This document shows, in pieces, positions 7,895-16,903 of a stretch of DNA of 64,000 nt (positions are counted from its first letter, which is position 1; each line of letters starts with the position of its first letter). The DNA is taken from assembly GCF_001824475.1 (NCBI RefSeq), contig NZ_MHXN01000014.1, forward strand, positions 283,854-347,853. The letters run 5' to 3'. The notes under the pieces are model-generated. The model ran no database searches and had not been told where the DNA came from. It saw only the letters and a list, made by a program, of their open reading frames with translations. The DNA comes from Phenylobacterium sp. RIFCSPHIGHO2_01_FULL_69_31. Its GTDB lineage: Bacteria > Pseudomonadota > Alphaproteobacteria > Caulobacterales > Caulobacteraceae. Both the position numbers and the translations under genes were made by a program.

Positions 7895-8458
7895 TTAGGC
7901 CTCGTCGTCGTCGCGGGTGCGGCGGGAGGCCTGCCGGCGGGCCTCGCGGGCCTTCTGTTCTTCCCAGTAGGCCATGCCTTCGTCGGGCTTGAACATGGTG
8001 CGGGGCGCGCCCGCCTTGCTGGCGACGGCGAAGACATTGCCCTTGGGGTCGTAGAACAGCCTGTCACCGTTGTTGCGGGTGAGCGTCAGGGTCCCCTTGG
8101 GCGGGTTCGAGACGAAGCTGTGGGCCTTCTCCACGAACGCATCGACGTTGTCGGCGCCGAACGCGCGGCCGTTGCGGTCGAAGGCGCGCTGGGCGTTCTC
8201 CTGGGCGGAGTATCGGCGGCTGGCCGACCACATCGGCTTGCCATCGACCTCCGGGACCGGTTCGCGCCGGCGATCCTCGCGCTCGCCATCGCGGCTGCGG
8301 AAGCTGGCGTCCGCCCCGGCGTCGTCGGCGCTGGCGGCCATCTGGGTTCCGGCGGCCTGCTTCTGCGCCACGGCCGAGGGGCCATTGTCGCAGGCGGCGA
8401 GGATCAGGGTCGCGCCGGCCAGCAGCAGGGCCGCCTTTGCAATCGTCGATTTAGCCAT
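7895..8458 (-). CDS. Putative lipoprotein with a C-terminal BECR toxin-like domain
   Basis: The ~187-residue product starts MAKSTIAKAALLL and has a lipobox LAAC, so it should be lipidated and face the periplasm. A charged, Arg-rich linker follows (~40-75). The C-terminal part contains FVEKAHSFVSNPP, RNNGDRLFYDPKGNVFAV and GAPRTMFKPDEG. This arrangement (a short helix, then NGDxxxYDxxxNxFxV and RTxFKP) resembles the end of BECR-fold polymorphic toxin domains in CDI and filamentous-haemagglutinin proteins. That likeness is my reading and not a confirmed family. No immunity gene is recognisable. ATG 8458 is preferred over an upstream ATG at 8491 because it precedes the lipoprotein signal directly. 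It is divergent from coaBC. Confidence 0.75.
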   Translation of the reverse strand: MAKSTIAKAALLLAGATLILAACDNGPSAVAQKQAAGTQMAASADDAGADASFRSRDGEREDRRREPVPEVDGKPMWSASRRYSAQENAQRAFDRNGRAFGADNVDAFVEKAHSFVSNPPKGTLTLTRNNGDRLFYDPKGNVFAVASKAGAPRTMFKPDEGMAYWEEQKAREARRQASRRTRDDDEA

Positions 8459-8553
8459 CTCGTGTTCCGTCTTATGGTCGAGCTGGAACAAAGAATGAAC
8501 ACAAGCTGTGGCGTTTGTCGAGTCCCGCCGGATGACCTACATCGGAGCCCTCT

Positions 8554-9762
8554 TTGACGGGGTGTCGGGCCTTGGCCGAGCAACGGGTTCTCCTCATCGT
8601 CGGCGGCGGGATCGCGGCCTACAAGGCGCTGGAACTGACCCGGCTGCTGCGCAAGGCGGGCATCGCGGTGCGACCGATCCTGACCAAGGCGGGCCATGAG
8701 TTCGTCACGCCGCTGAGCCTTTCGGCCCTGAGCGAGGACAAGGTCTATTCCGAGCTCTTCAGCCTCACCGACGAGGCGGAGATGGGCCATATCGAGCTCA
8801 GCCGCTCGGCGGACCTGGTGGTGGTCGCGCCGGCCACCGCCGACCTGATGGCCAAGGCCGCCAACGGCCTCGCGGGCGACCTGGCCTCGACCACGATCCT
8901 GGCCACCGACAAGCCCGTGCTGATGGCGCCGGCGATGAACGTGCGGATGTGGGAACACGCGGCGACCCGCCGGAACTTCGAGCGGCTGAAGGCGGACGGC
9001 GTGCTGTTCGTGGGGCCCGACGAGGGCGCCATGGCCTGCGGCGAGTTCGGGCCGGGGCGGATGGCCGAGCCGCCGGCGATCCTCGCGGCGATCCTCACCG
9101 CGCTCGGCGGCGCGGCGGCGCGGCCGTTGGCGGGCCGGCGCGCGATCGTCACCGCGGGCCCGACGGCCGAGCCCATCGATCCGGTGCGGTTCCTCAGCAA
9201 CCGCTCGTCCGGCAAGCAGGGCTACGCCATCGCCTCGGCCCTGGCGGCGCTGGGCGCGGAGGTGACGCTCGTCAGCGGGCCCACCGCCCTGACGGCTCCG
9301 CCCGGCGTAAAGCGGGTGAACATCGAGACGGCGCGCGAGATGCTGGCTGCGTGCGAGGCGGCGCTGCCCGCCGACATCGCTGTCTGCGTCGCGGCAGTGG
9401 CCGACTGGCGGCCCGAGGCGGTCGGGAGCGGCAAGATCAAGAAGGGCGCGGGCGGCCCGCCGGCCATCGCCCTCGTCGAGAACCCCGACATCCTGGCCAC
9501 CCTGTCCAAGGCCGCCGCCCGGCCGAAGCTGGTGGTGGGCTTCGCCGCGGAGACGAACGACGTGGAGGCCTACGCCCAGGCCAAGCTTGAGCGAAAGGGC
9601 TGCGACTGGATCGTGGCCAACGACGTCAGCGTCGAGGGGACGATGGGCGGCGACCAGAACGCCGTGGCCATAGTCTCCAAGGGTGGAATCGAGCGATGGG
9701 ACCGCATGGCCAAGGGCGAGGTCGCCCGCCGGCTCGCCGCCCGCATCGCCGAGGAATTCTGA
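8554..9762 (+). CDS. coaBC: Bifunctional CoaBC (phosphopantothenoylcysteine decarboxylase / PPC synthetase)
   Basis: Two consecutive steps of coenzyme A synthesis. The N-terminal flavin-dependent CoaC decarboxylase (~1-190) shows LLIVGGGIAAYKALEL, MGHIELSRSADLVVVAPATADL, the PAMNVRMW motif and the active-site Cys in GAMACGEFGPGR. The C-terminal CoaB synthetase (~195-402) shows VTAGPTAEPIDPVRF and NRSSGKQGYA. The start is TTG 8554, with GGAG 6 nt upstream. A second TTG at 8572 is the alternative. It directly abuts dut, forming coaBC-dut. Confidence 0.96.
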   Translation: MTGCRALAEQRVLLIVGGGIAAYKALELTRLLRKAGIAVRPILTKAGHEFVTPLSLSALSEDKVYSELFSLTDEAEMGHIELSRSADLVVVAPATADLMAKAANGLAGDLASTTILATDKPVLMAPAMNVRMWEHAATRRNFERLKADGVLFVGPDEGAMACGEFGPGRMAEPPAILAAILTALGGAAARPLAGRRAIVTAGPTAEPIDPVRFLSNRSSGKQGYAIASALAALGAEVTLVSGPTALTAPPGVKRVNIETAREMLAACEAALPADIAVCVAAVADWRPEAVGSGKIKKGAGGPPAIALVENPDILATLSKAAARPKLVVGFAAETNDVEAYAQAKLERKGCDWIVANDVSVEGTMGGDQNAVAIVSKGGIERWDRMAKGEVARRLAARIAEEF

Positions 9763-10218
9763 GTGTCGCCCACCGTCCCGATCACCCGCCTGCCGCACGG
9801 CGAGGGCATCCCGCTGCCGGCCTATGAGACCTCGCAGGCGGCGGGCATGGACCTGCGCGCGGCGGTGCCCGAGGACGAGCCGGTGATCCTGCGCCCCGGC
9901 GACCGCCACGCAGTGCCGACGGGGCTGGCCTTTGCCCTGCCCGCGGGCTTCGAGGCCCAGGTGCGGCCGCGCTCGGGCCTGGCGTTGAAGTCGGGGATCA
10001 CCTGCCTGAACAGCCCCGGCACGGTGGACGCCGACTATCGAGGCGAGGTGAAGGTCATCCTGATCAACCACGGCCCCGAGGCCTTCACGATCCGCCGGGG
10101 CGACCGCATCGCCCAGCTGGTGGTCGCCCCGGTGGTCCAGGCGACCTGGGCCGAGGTCGCCAGCCTGGACGAGACCGCGCGTGGCGCCGGCGGCTTCGGC
10201 TCCACCGGCTCCAGCTGA
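9763..10218 (+). CDS. dut: Deoxyuridine 5'-triphosphate nucleotidohydrolase (dUTPase)
   Basis: Hydrolyses dUTP to dUMP and PPi, which keeps uracil out of DNA and feeds dTMP synthesis. The 151-residue trimeric-type dUTPase shows all five motifs: [41 protein letters not shown] and the C-terminal P-loop-like GAGGFGSTG. The GTG start directly follows the coaBC stop (TGAGTG), so translation is probably coupled. Confidence 0.97.
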   Translation: MSPTVPITRLPHGEGIPLPAYETSQAAGMDLRAAVPEDEPVILRPGDRHAVPTGLAFALPAGFEAQVRPRSGLALKSGITCLNSPGTVDADYRGEVKVILINHGPEAFTIRRGDRIAQLVVAPVVQATWAEVASLDETARGAGGFGSTGSS

Positions 10219-10260
10219 CCGCAAGGAACAAGCTCCGCCTGCAGCGGTTCTCACCCCTGC

Positions 10261-11037
10261 GTGCGGATAGCCACCTACAATGTGAACGGCGTCAACGGCC
10301 GGCTGGACACCCTCCTGGCGTGGCTGGAGGAGACTCGGCCCGACGTCGTCTGCCTGCAGGAGCTGAAGGCGCCGGAGGAGAAGTTCCCCGCGGCCGCGCT
10401 GCGCCGGGCCGGCTATGAGGCCGTGTGGCATGGCCAGAGCCGCTGGAACGGCGTGGCCATCCTGGCCAGGGGACGCTTGCCCATCGAGACGCGGCGGGGC
10501 CTGCCCGGCGATCGGGGCGACATCCAGAGCCGCTATGTCGAGGCCGCCGTGAACGGGGTGCTGGTCGCCTCGCTCTACGCCCCGAACGGCAATCCGCAGC
10601 CGGGGCCGAAGTTCGAGTTCAAGAAGGCCTGGCTGGCCCGGCTGGAACAGCATGCCGAAGGCCTGCTCGCCACCGGCCAGCCGGTGGTGCTGGCCGGCGA
10701 CTTCAACATCATCCCCGAGCCGCGGGACGTCTATGCGCCCGAGCGCTGGCTGGACGACGCCCTGTTCCACACCGAGGTGCGGGCGTCCTACGCGCGACTG
10801 CTGGCGCAGGGCTGGACCGACGCACTGCGGGCGCAGTTCCCGGACGAGACGATCTACACCTTCTGGAAGTACTGGCGCGGCGCCCTGGAGCGCGACGCCG
10901 GCCTTAGGATCGACCACCTGCTGCTGAGCCCTGGCGTCGCGTCGCGGCTAAGCGGCGCCGGCGTCGACCGGGCGTTTCGGGCCCGGGCCGGCGCCAGCGA
11001 CCATGCGGCGGTGTGGGTGGAGCTGGCGGAGGGCTAA
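10261..11037 (+). CDS. xth: Exodeoxyribonuclease III-type AP endonuclease
   Basis: Acts on abasic sites and 3' blocked ends in base excision repair. It is a 258-residue member of the endonuclease/exonuclease/phosphatase fold. Motifs are IATYNVNGVNGR at the N-terminus, CLQELKAPE (metal-binding Glu), YAPNGNP, LAGDFNIIPEPRDV, RIDHLLLS and a final ASDHAAVWVEL with the catalytic Asp-His. The GTG start at 10261 is fixed by the conserved first strand. It ends 3 bp before the convergent amidase gene. MutM, UbiE/UbiB, Dut and Xth together make an oxidative-damage and nucleotide-pool neighbourhood. Confidence 0.94.
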   Translation: MRIATYNVNGVNGRLDTLLAWLEETRPDVVCLQELKAPEEKFPAAALRRAGYEAVWHGQSRWNGVAILARGRLPIETRRGLPGDRGDIQSRYVEAAVNGVLVASLYAPNGNPQPGPKFEFKKAWLARLEQHAEGLLATGQPVVLAGDFNIIPEPRDVYAPERWLDDALFHTEVRASYARLLAQGWTDALRAQFPDETIYTFWKYWRGALERDAGLRIDHLLLSPGVASRLSGAGVDRAFRARAGASDHAAVWVELAEG

Positions 11038-11040
11038 GGC

Positions 11041-12474
11041 TTACAGGGGCGGGGCGACGTAGCCGCGGATGTTCTCGTCGATGGCCTGGGCGATGGCGAG
11101 GGTGCGGGCGTCGCCCGCGTGGGGGCCGATGAGCTGGGCGCCCACGGGCAGGCCGCCGGCGGTGAACCCGACGGGTACGGCGGTGGCGGGCAGGCGCAGG
11201 GCCGTCGCCACCGAGATCCAGGTGAGCATTGCGTTGTAGGGCAGCGTCCGGCCGTCGGAGGTGGCGAGGGTGCGCCGCTGGAAGGCGCGCCGGTCGTGCG
11301 GGAAGGCGGCCACCGGGGCGATGGGCGCCAGGATCGCGTGCCAGCCTTCGAACGCGCCCGCGATCTCGGTGCGCAGGCGGGCCCGCACCGCATCGGCGGC
11401 CATCCACTCCGTGTGCCGGGCGGTGTAGGCCATGACCATGGCGGCGTTGGACAGCGGACCGGCTCGTTCGACCTGGCCGCGCGTCAGAAAGCGCATCCGC
11501 TCCATGCCGCGCAGCGTTTTTGGCGGCAGGTCCTCGCCCAGCACCCCGCCCAGCAGGGTCATGTAGGCGTGCAGCAGGGCGCGCATGTCGACCGGGCTGG
11601 GTATCGTCTCGACCTCGACGCCGGCCTCGCGCAGCTGATCGGCGAAGGCCTGGATCACGCCGCGCACCTCGGAATCGAGCGGACAGAGCGGGTCGTCGAG
11701 CCAGAGACCGATCCGGGTCTCCTTCAGGTAGGCGGGATCGGCCTTGGGCGCGCGGGGGCCGTTCTCGATGACGGACAGCAGCAGGCGCAGATCCCGGGCG
11801 GACCGCGCCATCGGGCCGATGACGTTCAGGTCGCGTTCGGCGTGGGAGCCGGGGCTGGGCGGGACGTGGCCGCGCTGGCTGACCAGTCCCCAGGTCGGCT
11901 TGTGGCTGAACACGCCGCAGAAGCTGGCGGGGACGCGCAGGGACCCGCCGATGTCGGACCCGATCTCCAGCGGCGTCACCCGCGCCGCCAGCGCCGCCGC
12001 CGCGCCGCCCGACGAGCCGCCGGGCGTCCGCTTGAGGTCCCAGGGATTGTTCGTGGCGCCATAGAGGGCGTTGGCGCTCTGCCAGTCGGCGGCCATGACG
12101 GGCACGTTGGTCTTGCCCCAGACGATCGCGCCGGCCCGCCGGGCATGGCCCACGGCGGCGGCGTCCTCGGTCATCCGGCGGCGCAGTTCGGGCAGGCCGG
12201 AGGACGCGGCCATGCCCGAGACGTCGAACGTGTCCTTCACCGTCATCGGCAGGCCGGCCAGCGGCCCCAGGGGTTCGCCGCGCGCGCGAGCGTCGTCGAG
12301 CGCCCGGGCGCGCTCCAGCGCCCGCTCCGGATCGGCGGCCACCACGGCGTTCAGGTCGCCGTGCGTCTGGGCGTGGCGGGCGAGAGCCGCCTTCAGCAGC
12401 TCCACCGCCGAGACGCGCTTGGAGGCCAGGGCGATGAGCTGGCTGGTGGCGTCCTGGTCGAGGAACTCACCCAT
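11041..12474 (-). CDS. Amidase (amidase-signature family)
   Basis: Hydrolyses a carboxylic amide of unknown identity. The 477-residue protein carries the Ser-cisSer-Lys triad: Lys in PMTVKDTFDV (~79), the signature TPGGSSGGAAAALAA, and the nucleophile-bearing GSDIGGSLRVPASFCG. Nothing indicates the GatA-specific tail and no gatB or gatC is nearby, so a free-standing amidase is more likely than the glutamyl-tRNA amidotransferase subunit. It starts 5 bp after dapB ends, on the same strand, and may be co-transcribed with it. Confidence 0.9.
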   Translation of the reverse strand: MGEFLDQDATSQLIALASKRVSAVELLKAALARHAQTHGDLNAVVAADPERALERARALDDARARGEPLGPLAGLPMTVKDTFDVSGMAASSGLPELRRRMTEDAAAVGHARRAGAIVWGKTNVPVMAADWQSANALYGATNNPWDLKRTPGGSSGGAAAALAARVTPLEIGSDIGGSLRVPASFCGVFSHKPTWGLVSQRGHVPPSPGSHAERDLNVIGPMARSARDLRLLLSVIENGPRAPKADPAYLKETRIGLWLDDPLCPLDSEVRGVIQAFADQLREAGVEVETIPSPVDMRALLHAYMTLLGGVLGEDLPPKTLRGMERMRFLTRGQVERAGPLSNAAMVMAYTARHTEWMAADAVRARLRTEIAGAFEGWHAILAPIAPVAAFPHDRRAFQRRTLATSDGRTLPYNAMLTWISVATALRLPATAVPVGFTAGGLPVGAQLIGPHAGDARTLAIAQAIDENIRGYVAPPL

Positions 12475-12479
12475 CGCGG

Positions 12480-13286
12480 TCAGGCCTTCGCGAAACCCAG
12501 CACGTCCTGCATGTCGTAGAGTCCCGGCGGCCGGCCGGCGACCCAGCGGGCCGCGGCCACCGCGCCGCGGGCGAACAGTCCCCGGTCGCGGGCCGAATGG
12601 CTGAGGGTCAGGATCTCGTCGTCGGCGGCGAAGGTGACGCTGTGCTCGCCGACGATGCCGCCGCCGCGCAGCACCGAGAAGCCGATCTCGTTCACCGGCC
12701 GCTCGCCGGTGATGCCGTCGCGCGCGCGGCGGGCGACCTGCGAGAGGCTGACGCCGCGCCCCTTGGCCGCGGCCTCGCCCAGCATCAGGGCCGTACCCGA
12801 CGGGGCGTCGACCTTGTGCCGGTGGTGGGCCTCGAAGATCTCGATGTCGTAGGTCTCGGCCGGCAGCGCCCGGGCCGCCTGGGCGACGAGGCCCATGAGC
12901 ATGTTGAGGCCCAGCGAGTAGTTGCCGGCGAAGACGATGGGGATCTGTGTCGCGGCGCTGGCGATGGCCGCCCGCTGGTCGTCGGTGGCGCCCGTGGCGC
13001 CGATCACCAGGGCGACGCCGCGTTGGCCTGCCCGCTGCGCCAGGGCGGCGGAGGCGGCGGGGGTGGTGAAGTCGATGACGACGGCCGCGGCGGCCAGCGC
13101 CTCATCCGCTGTGACCAGACCCTGGCCCTCGGCCTCGGGACGGTCGAAACGGGCCACGAGATCGAGCGTCGGATCGGCCTGCACGGCGGCGGTCACCGCC
13201 TGGCCCATGCGGCCCAGCGCGCCGGCGACGGCGATCTTGATGGGGGCTGCGGACAGGACGGTCTCTCCAGGTTTCCGGCGGGCCAA
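12480..13286 (-). CDS. dapB: 4-hydroxy-tetrahydrodipicolinate reductase
   Basis: NAD(P)H-dependent step of lysine and diaminopimelate synthesis. The product shows the cofactor motif [20 protein letters not shown], the catalytic [13 protein letters not shown], and the C-terminal [10 protein letters not shown]. The only standard start (TTG 13286) gives a 268-residue protein with ten residues ahead of the conserved region. A strong GGAGAG lies inside that extension, 6 nt before a CTG at 13256, so the true start may be the non-standard CTG. It follows the DUF2237 gene by 48 bp. Confidence 0.95.
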   Translation of the reverse strand: MARRKPGETVLSAAPIKIAVAGALGRMGQAVTAAVQADPTLDLVARFDRPEAEGQGLVTADEALAAAAVVIDFTTPAASAALAQRAGQRGVALVIGATGATDDQRAAIASAATQIPIVFAGNYSLGLNMLMGLVAQAARALPAETYDIEIFEAHHRHKVDAPSGTALMLGEAAAKGRGVSLSQVARRARDGITGERPVNEIGFSVLRGGGIVGEHSVTFAADDEILTLSHSARDRGLFARGAVAAARWVAGRPPGLYDMQDVLGFAKA

Positions 13287-13334
13287 CGCTAGTTCCCGCG
13301 CGCCGCGCGCCGGGTCAATGGGCCGTGGAGATCG

Positions 13335-13733
13335 TCAAGCCTTGACCGCGTGGTCCTTGAGGACGCCCAGCGGCACGATGGCCAGGGTCTCCTCGTGGGT
13401 GCTCTCCAGGACCACCTGCGGGGCGGCGCCGGAATCCAGGGCTTCCTTCCAGCGCGGGGCGCACAGGCACCAGCGGTCGCCGGGCTTCAGTCCGGTGAAG
13501 CCGAGGTCGGGCCGGGGCGTGGACAGGTCGTTGCCCACGCTCCTGGAATAGCTGAGGAATTCGGCCGTCATCACGGCGCAGACCGTGTGCATGCCCACGT
13601 CGTGCGGGCCGGTCTCGCAGCAGCCATTGCGGAAGAACCCGGTCACCGGGTCCAGCGAACAGGGGACCAGTTCGCCGCCGAGGACGTTCCGGGCGCCGGC
13701 GTCGTAGCGGATCGGGCGCGTAGCCATGGGCAC
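13335..13733 (-). CDS. DUF2237 family protein
   Basis: A 132-residue soluble protein of unknown function. It matches the DUF2237 family by its pattern NVLGGELVPCS, TGFFRNGCCETG, GMHTVCAVMTAEFL, FSxxxGNDLSTP-like SYSRSVGNDLSTP, and LKPGDRWCLCAPRW. Several conserved Cys residues are present, but no catalytic role is established. A second ATG two codons in is an alternative start. It is upstream of dapB on the same strand and divergent from the CitE-like gene (54-bp gap). Confidence 0.88.
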   Translation of the reverse strand: MPMATRPIRYDAGARNVLGGELVPCSLDPVTGFFRNGCCETGPHDVGMHTVCAVMTAEFLSYSRSVGNDLSTPRPDLGFTGLKPGDRWCLCAPRWKEALDSGAAPQVVLESTHEETLAIVPLGVLKDHAVKA

Positions 13734-13787
13734 ATCCTAAACGCTAGAACCTGCGTATCGCCAATGCGCGAAGGAGCCGCTGTCCAC

Positions 13788-14657
13788 ATGAACCGCATCG
13801 CCCGCCCCCGCCGCAGCGCGCTCTACCTGCCGGCGTCCAACGCGCGGGCGGTGGACAAGGCGCGCGCCCTGCCGTGCGACGTGGTGATCCTGGACCTGGA
13901 GGACGCGGTCGCGCCCGACGCCAAGGCGGAGGCCCGGGCCGGCGCGGTCGAGGCGGTGAAGGCCGGCGGCTTCGGGGGTCGCGAGGTGGTCATCCGCGTG
14001 AACGGCCTGGACACCCCCTGGGGCGAGGAAGACCTGGCGGCGGCGGTCGCGGCGCGGCCGGACGCCGTGCTGATCCCCAAGGTCTCGACGCCCGAGGACC
14101 TGTCCGCGGCGCGGGCGCGACTGGGCGAGGGCCTGCCGATCTGGGCGATGATCGAAACCTGCGCGGCGTTGTTCCGGCTGGACGCCCTCGGCGTGGAATC
14201 CGTGAACGTGGGCGTTGACGCCTGGGTGATCGGGTCGAACGACCTGGCCAAGGAGATGCGGTGCGTCCTCACTGTGGATCGCGAGCCGCTGGTGACGGCG
14301 TTGTCGTTGGCCCTGATGGCCGCCCGCGCGCACCGGCTGGCGATCCTGGACGGGGTGTTCAACGAGATCGCCGACGCCGAGGGTCTCGCGCGCCAGTGCG
14401 CCCAGTCGGCCGCCTTCGGTTTCGACGGCAAGACCCTGATCCATCCGACCCAGGTCGAGCCCGCCAATGCCGCCTTCACGCCCGATCCCGACGCCTTGGC
14501 CTGGGCCCGGACCGTCGTGAGCGCGTTCGAACAGCCGGAAAATGCCGGCCGGGGCGTACTGAAGGTCGAGGGGCGCATGGTGGAGCGGCTGCACTTCGCC
14601 GAGGCGAAGCGGCTGCTGTCGGTCGCCGAGGCGATCGCCGCGCGGGAAGCCGCATGA
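13788..14657 (+). CDS. CoA ester lyase, HpcH/HpaI (CitE-like) family
   Basis: Probably cleaves a malyl-, citramalyl- or related CoA ester. A 289-residue TIM-barrel lyase. Conserved segments are RSALYLPASNARAVDKA, VILDLEDAVAPDAK with the Asp/Glu metal ligands, REVVIRVNG with the substrate-binding Arg, AMIETCAAL, GSNDLAKE and FDGKTLIHPTQ. The ATG at 13788 follows AAGGAG, but an in-frame ATG at 13764 is possible. The next gene overlaps its stop (ATGA), so the two are co-translated. Confidence 0.92.
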   Translation: MNRIARPRRSALYLPASNARAVDKARALPCDVVILDLEDAVAPDAKAEARAGAVEAVKAGGFGGREVVIRVNGLDTPWGEEDLAAAVAARPDAVLIPKVSTPEDLSAARARLGEGLPIWAMIETCAALFRLDALGVESVNVGVDAWVIGSNDLAKEMRCVLTVDREPLVTALSLALMAARAHRLAILDGVFNEIADAEGLARQCAQSAAFGFDGKTLIHPTQVEPANAAFTPDPDALAWARTVVSAFEQPENAGRGVLKVEGRMVERLHFAEAKRLLSVAEAIAAREAA

Positions 14658-15289
14658 GGCGGGCCGCGGCGGGATTGGCCCTCGGCCTGGTGGTGCTGGC
14701 GGCGCCCGCGGCGCGATCGCAGCCCGCCCAGGATCCGATCGACGCGCTGCTGCGCCCGCTGCCCAAGGACGCCGACGTCGAGGAGGCGGAGGACACGTCC
14801 GTCTCGCCGAACGCGGAACAGGACCCGGGACTGCCGGCCGGCCCGCAACCCTACCGCCCCTATGTTCCGCCTCCGCACCCGACCCTGACCGCGCCCGTCT
14901 TCGTCCATGAGACCGGCAAGAATCCCGACGCGCCGGCGACGCCCACCGAAGCGGCCTACGACAGCCGGCTGCGTTCGTCGGCGGCGTCCGTGCAGGGCTT
15001 TCAAGGGCCGATGGACGGCGGCTGGACGCTCTCGGCGGGCGGACAGGCGCTGTATGCCCTGCAGCTCACCGACCGCAACGGGGCCGTGGAGGGCGCCTGG
15101 CGCGATCTGCGGCGAAGCGGGGCGCTGGACGCCTACGGCTTCTTCGACATCGTGGAGCGGACGGGCGGCCGGCTGACGTTCCGGTTCGCCGACGGGATCG
15201 TGGCGGAGCTGCATCCGCAGGGCGACCGCTGGTCCGGCGAGCTCGTCGAAGGCGGACGGCGCGAGACGGTGAGCCTGATCCGGCGCTAG
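14654..15289 (+). CDS. Secreted protein of unknown function
   Basis: A ~211-residue protein with a Sec signal peptide (MRRAAAGLALGLVVLAAPAARSQ). A Pro-rich linker (~30-90) is followed by a compact beta-rich C-terminal part containing GPMDGGWTLSAGG, LYALQLTDRNG, WRDLRRSGALDAYGF and RFADGIVAELHPQGDRWSGEL. I do not recognise a named domain. Its ATG overlaps the stop of the CitE-like gene. It ends 10 bp before the convergent HIT gene. Periplasmic location is inferred from the signal peptide. Confidence 0.8.
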   Translation: MRRAAAGLALGLVVLAAPAARSQPAQDPIDALLRPLPKDADVEEAEDTSVSPNAEQDPGLPAGPQPYRPYVPPPHPTLTAPVFVHETGKNPDAPATPTEAAYDSRLRSSAASVQGFQGPMDGGWTLSAGGQALYALQLTDRNGAVEGAWRDLRRSGALDAYGFFDIVERTGGRLTFRFADGIVAELHPQGDRWSGELVEGGRRETVSLIRR

Positions 15290-15299
15290 CCAAAGGTGG

Positions 15300-15719
15300 T
15301 TACAGGCCCAGGGCCTCTTTCGCCGCGGCGATCGCCTGGACCAGGGCGTCCGGCGCATAGGCCTCCGCCGTCCCCACGCCCCAGACGGGGCCCGGCCAGG
15401 CGGGATCGTCAGCGCGGCGGCCGACGATATGGACGTGAAGCTGGGGTGTGACGTTGCCCAGCTGGCCGACGTTGAGCTTCTCGATGGGGCGCACGAGGGC
15501 GGCGCCCACGGCCCGGACCGCGGCCCCGGCGCGCACGATCTCTTCCATCAGGGCGGCGCGGTCGTTCGCGGACAGGTCCTCTAGTTCGCGCGCCCCCGCG
15601 ATGCGCGGGATCAGGACGACCCAGGCATAGCGCGCGTCCGCCTGCAGGCGGACATGGCTGAGCGCGAGGTCGCCCAGCGCTTCGGAGGTCGGCGGGAAGG
15701 CGGGGTGCAGCTCGAACAT
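15300..15719 (-). CDS. HIT family protein
   Basis: Histidine-triad nucleotide hydrolase or transferase of the cytoplasm. The histidine triad appears as [10 protein letters not shown] (H-x-H-x-h), the C-terminal Trp is in [10 protein letters not shown], and the N-terminus MFELHPAF is usual for this subgroup. ATG 15719 gives 139 residues. An upstream ATG at 15740 adds seven residues and is less typical. The exact substrate is unknown. It is divergent from mdh. Confidence 0.88.
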   Translation of the reverse strand: MFELHPAFPPTSEALGDLALSHVRLQADARYAWVVLIPRIAGARELEDLSANDRAALMEEIVRAGAAVRAVGAALVRPIEKLNVGQLGNVTPQLHVHIVGRRADDPAWPGPVWGVGTAEAYAPDALVQAIAAAKEALGL

Positions 15720-15798
15720 CGCCGATAGCGCGTGCGGCATTGCAGCATGGGCGTCAACGGGCTACGGACCCGCCGACATTTCAACACGGAGCAGTATC

Positions 15799-16785
15799 AT
15801 GGCGAAGAAGCCCATTCGCGTGGCGGTCACCGGCGCGGCCGGCAACATCGGTTACGCCCTGCTGTTCCGCATCGCCTCGGGCGAGATGCTGGGCAAGGAC
15901 CAGCCGGTGATCCTGCAACTGCTGGAGATCCCGGTGGAAGGCCCCCAGAAGGCGCTGAAGGGCGTCGCCATGGAACTGGAAGACTGCGCCTTCCCGCTGC
16001 TGCAGGACATGGTGCTGACCGGCGACGCCGACGTGGCGTTCAAGGACGCCAACTGGTGCCTGCTGGTGGGCTCCAAGCCCCGAGGCCCCGGCATGGAGCG
16101 CGCCGACCTCCTGAAGGACAACGGCAAGATCTTCATCGCGCAGGGCCAGTCGATCGACAAGGTCGCCGCCGACGACGCCCGCATCGCGGTGGTGGGCAAC
16201 CCCTGCAACACCAACGTGATGATCGCCGCCAGCCAGGCCAAGCGCCTGACCGCCGACCGCTTCACCGCCATGGTGCGCCTGGACGAGAACCGCGGCCGCG
16301 CCCAGCTGGCCAAGAAGGCCGGCGTGTCGATCAACGAGGTCAGCGACCTGTTCATCTACGGCAACCACAGCCCGACGATGTTCGCCGACTTCACCCACGC
16401 CAAGATCGGCGGCAAGGCGGTCACCGACGTGATCACCGACCGTGCCTGGCTCGAGACCGAATACCTGCCGACGGTGGGCAAGCGCGGGGCGGCGATCATC
16501 GACGCCCGCGGCCAGTCCTCGGCGGCGTCGGCGGCCAACGCCCTGATCGACCACGTCCGCGACCTGTCGACCCCGGGCGCGATCCACTCGGTGGCGGTGT
16601 CCAGCGAGGGCCGCTACGGCTTCGCCGAGGGCGTCTGGGCCGGCATGCCGGTGAAGACCACCGCGCCGGGCGCCTATGAGGTGATCATGTCCTACGAGAT
16701 GGACGACTTCGCCAAGTCGAAGATCAAGATCACCAACGACGAGCTGATCGGCGAGCGCGACACCGTCAAGGACATGATCGGCTAA
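15799..16785 (+). CDS. mdh: Malate dehydrogenase, cytosolic-type (MDH family 2)
   Basis: Interconverts malate and oxaloacetate. The 328-residue protein starts with the NAD motif [16 protein letters not shown]. An acidic residue after strand 2 (LLEIP) favours NAD. Other motifs are [23 protein letters not shown], the substrate Arg in MVRLDENR and the catalytic His in GNHSPTMF. This is the eukaryotic cytosolic/E. thermophile type and not the LDH-like MDH that many alphaproteobacteria carry beside sucCD. GGAG precedes the ATG. A strong terminator follows (16880-16903). Confidence 0.95.
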   Translation: MAKKPIRVAVTGAAGNIGYALLFRIASGEMLGKDQPVILQLLEIPVEGPQKALKGVAMELEDCAFPLLQDMVLTGDADVAFKDANWCLLVGSKPRGPGMERADLLKDNGKIFIAQGQSIDKVAADDARIAVVGNPCNTNVMIAASQAKRLTADRFTAMVRLDENRGRAQLAKKAGVSINEVSDLFIYGNHSPTMFADFTHAKIGGKAVTDVITDRAWLETEYLPTVGKRGAAIIDARGQSSAASAANALIDHVRDLSTPGAIHSVAVSSEGRYGFAEGVWAGMPVKTTAPGAYEVIMSYEMDDFAKSKIKITNDELIGERDTVKDMIG

Positions 16786-16794
16786 GCCGCAGGC

Positions 16795-16879
16795 CTTAAA
16801 CCGCAGAAAATGCGGAAGAACGCAGAAGGTCGGGCGACCACCCTTCTGCGCATTCTGCGCCTTCTGCGGTTCGCTTAAG
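16795..16879. repeat. Imperfect inverted repeat built on CGCAGAA units
   Basis: The left arm (16795-16830) carries CCGCAGAA and CGCAGAAGG. The right arm (16840-16879) carries their complement three times (CTTCTGCG, ATTCTGCG, CTTCTGCGG). Both ends read CTTAA/TTAAG, so the segment can fold as one long imperfect stem between mdh and gst. It looks like a REP-type extragenic repeat. No second copy was seen in the window. Confidence 0.5.
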
Positions 16880-16903
16880 GGCGGCGCGATGCGCCGCCTT
16901 TTT
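16880..16903 (+). terminator. Intrinsic terminator of mdh
   Basis: Perfect 8-bp stem GGCGGCGC / GCGCCGCC with a 3-nt loop, then five T residues. It lies about 95 bp after the mdh stop and abuts the end of the convergent gst gene. Confidence 0.85.

Noticed and set aside
8404..10917. An 837-codon open frame on the minus strand
   Set aside because: It is opposite coaBC, dut and xth and shows no domain pattern.
11041..12474. GatA subunit of the tRNA amidotransferase
   Set aside because: It has only the general amidase signature, with no gatB or gatC nearby.
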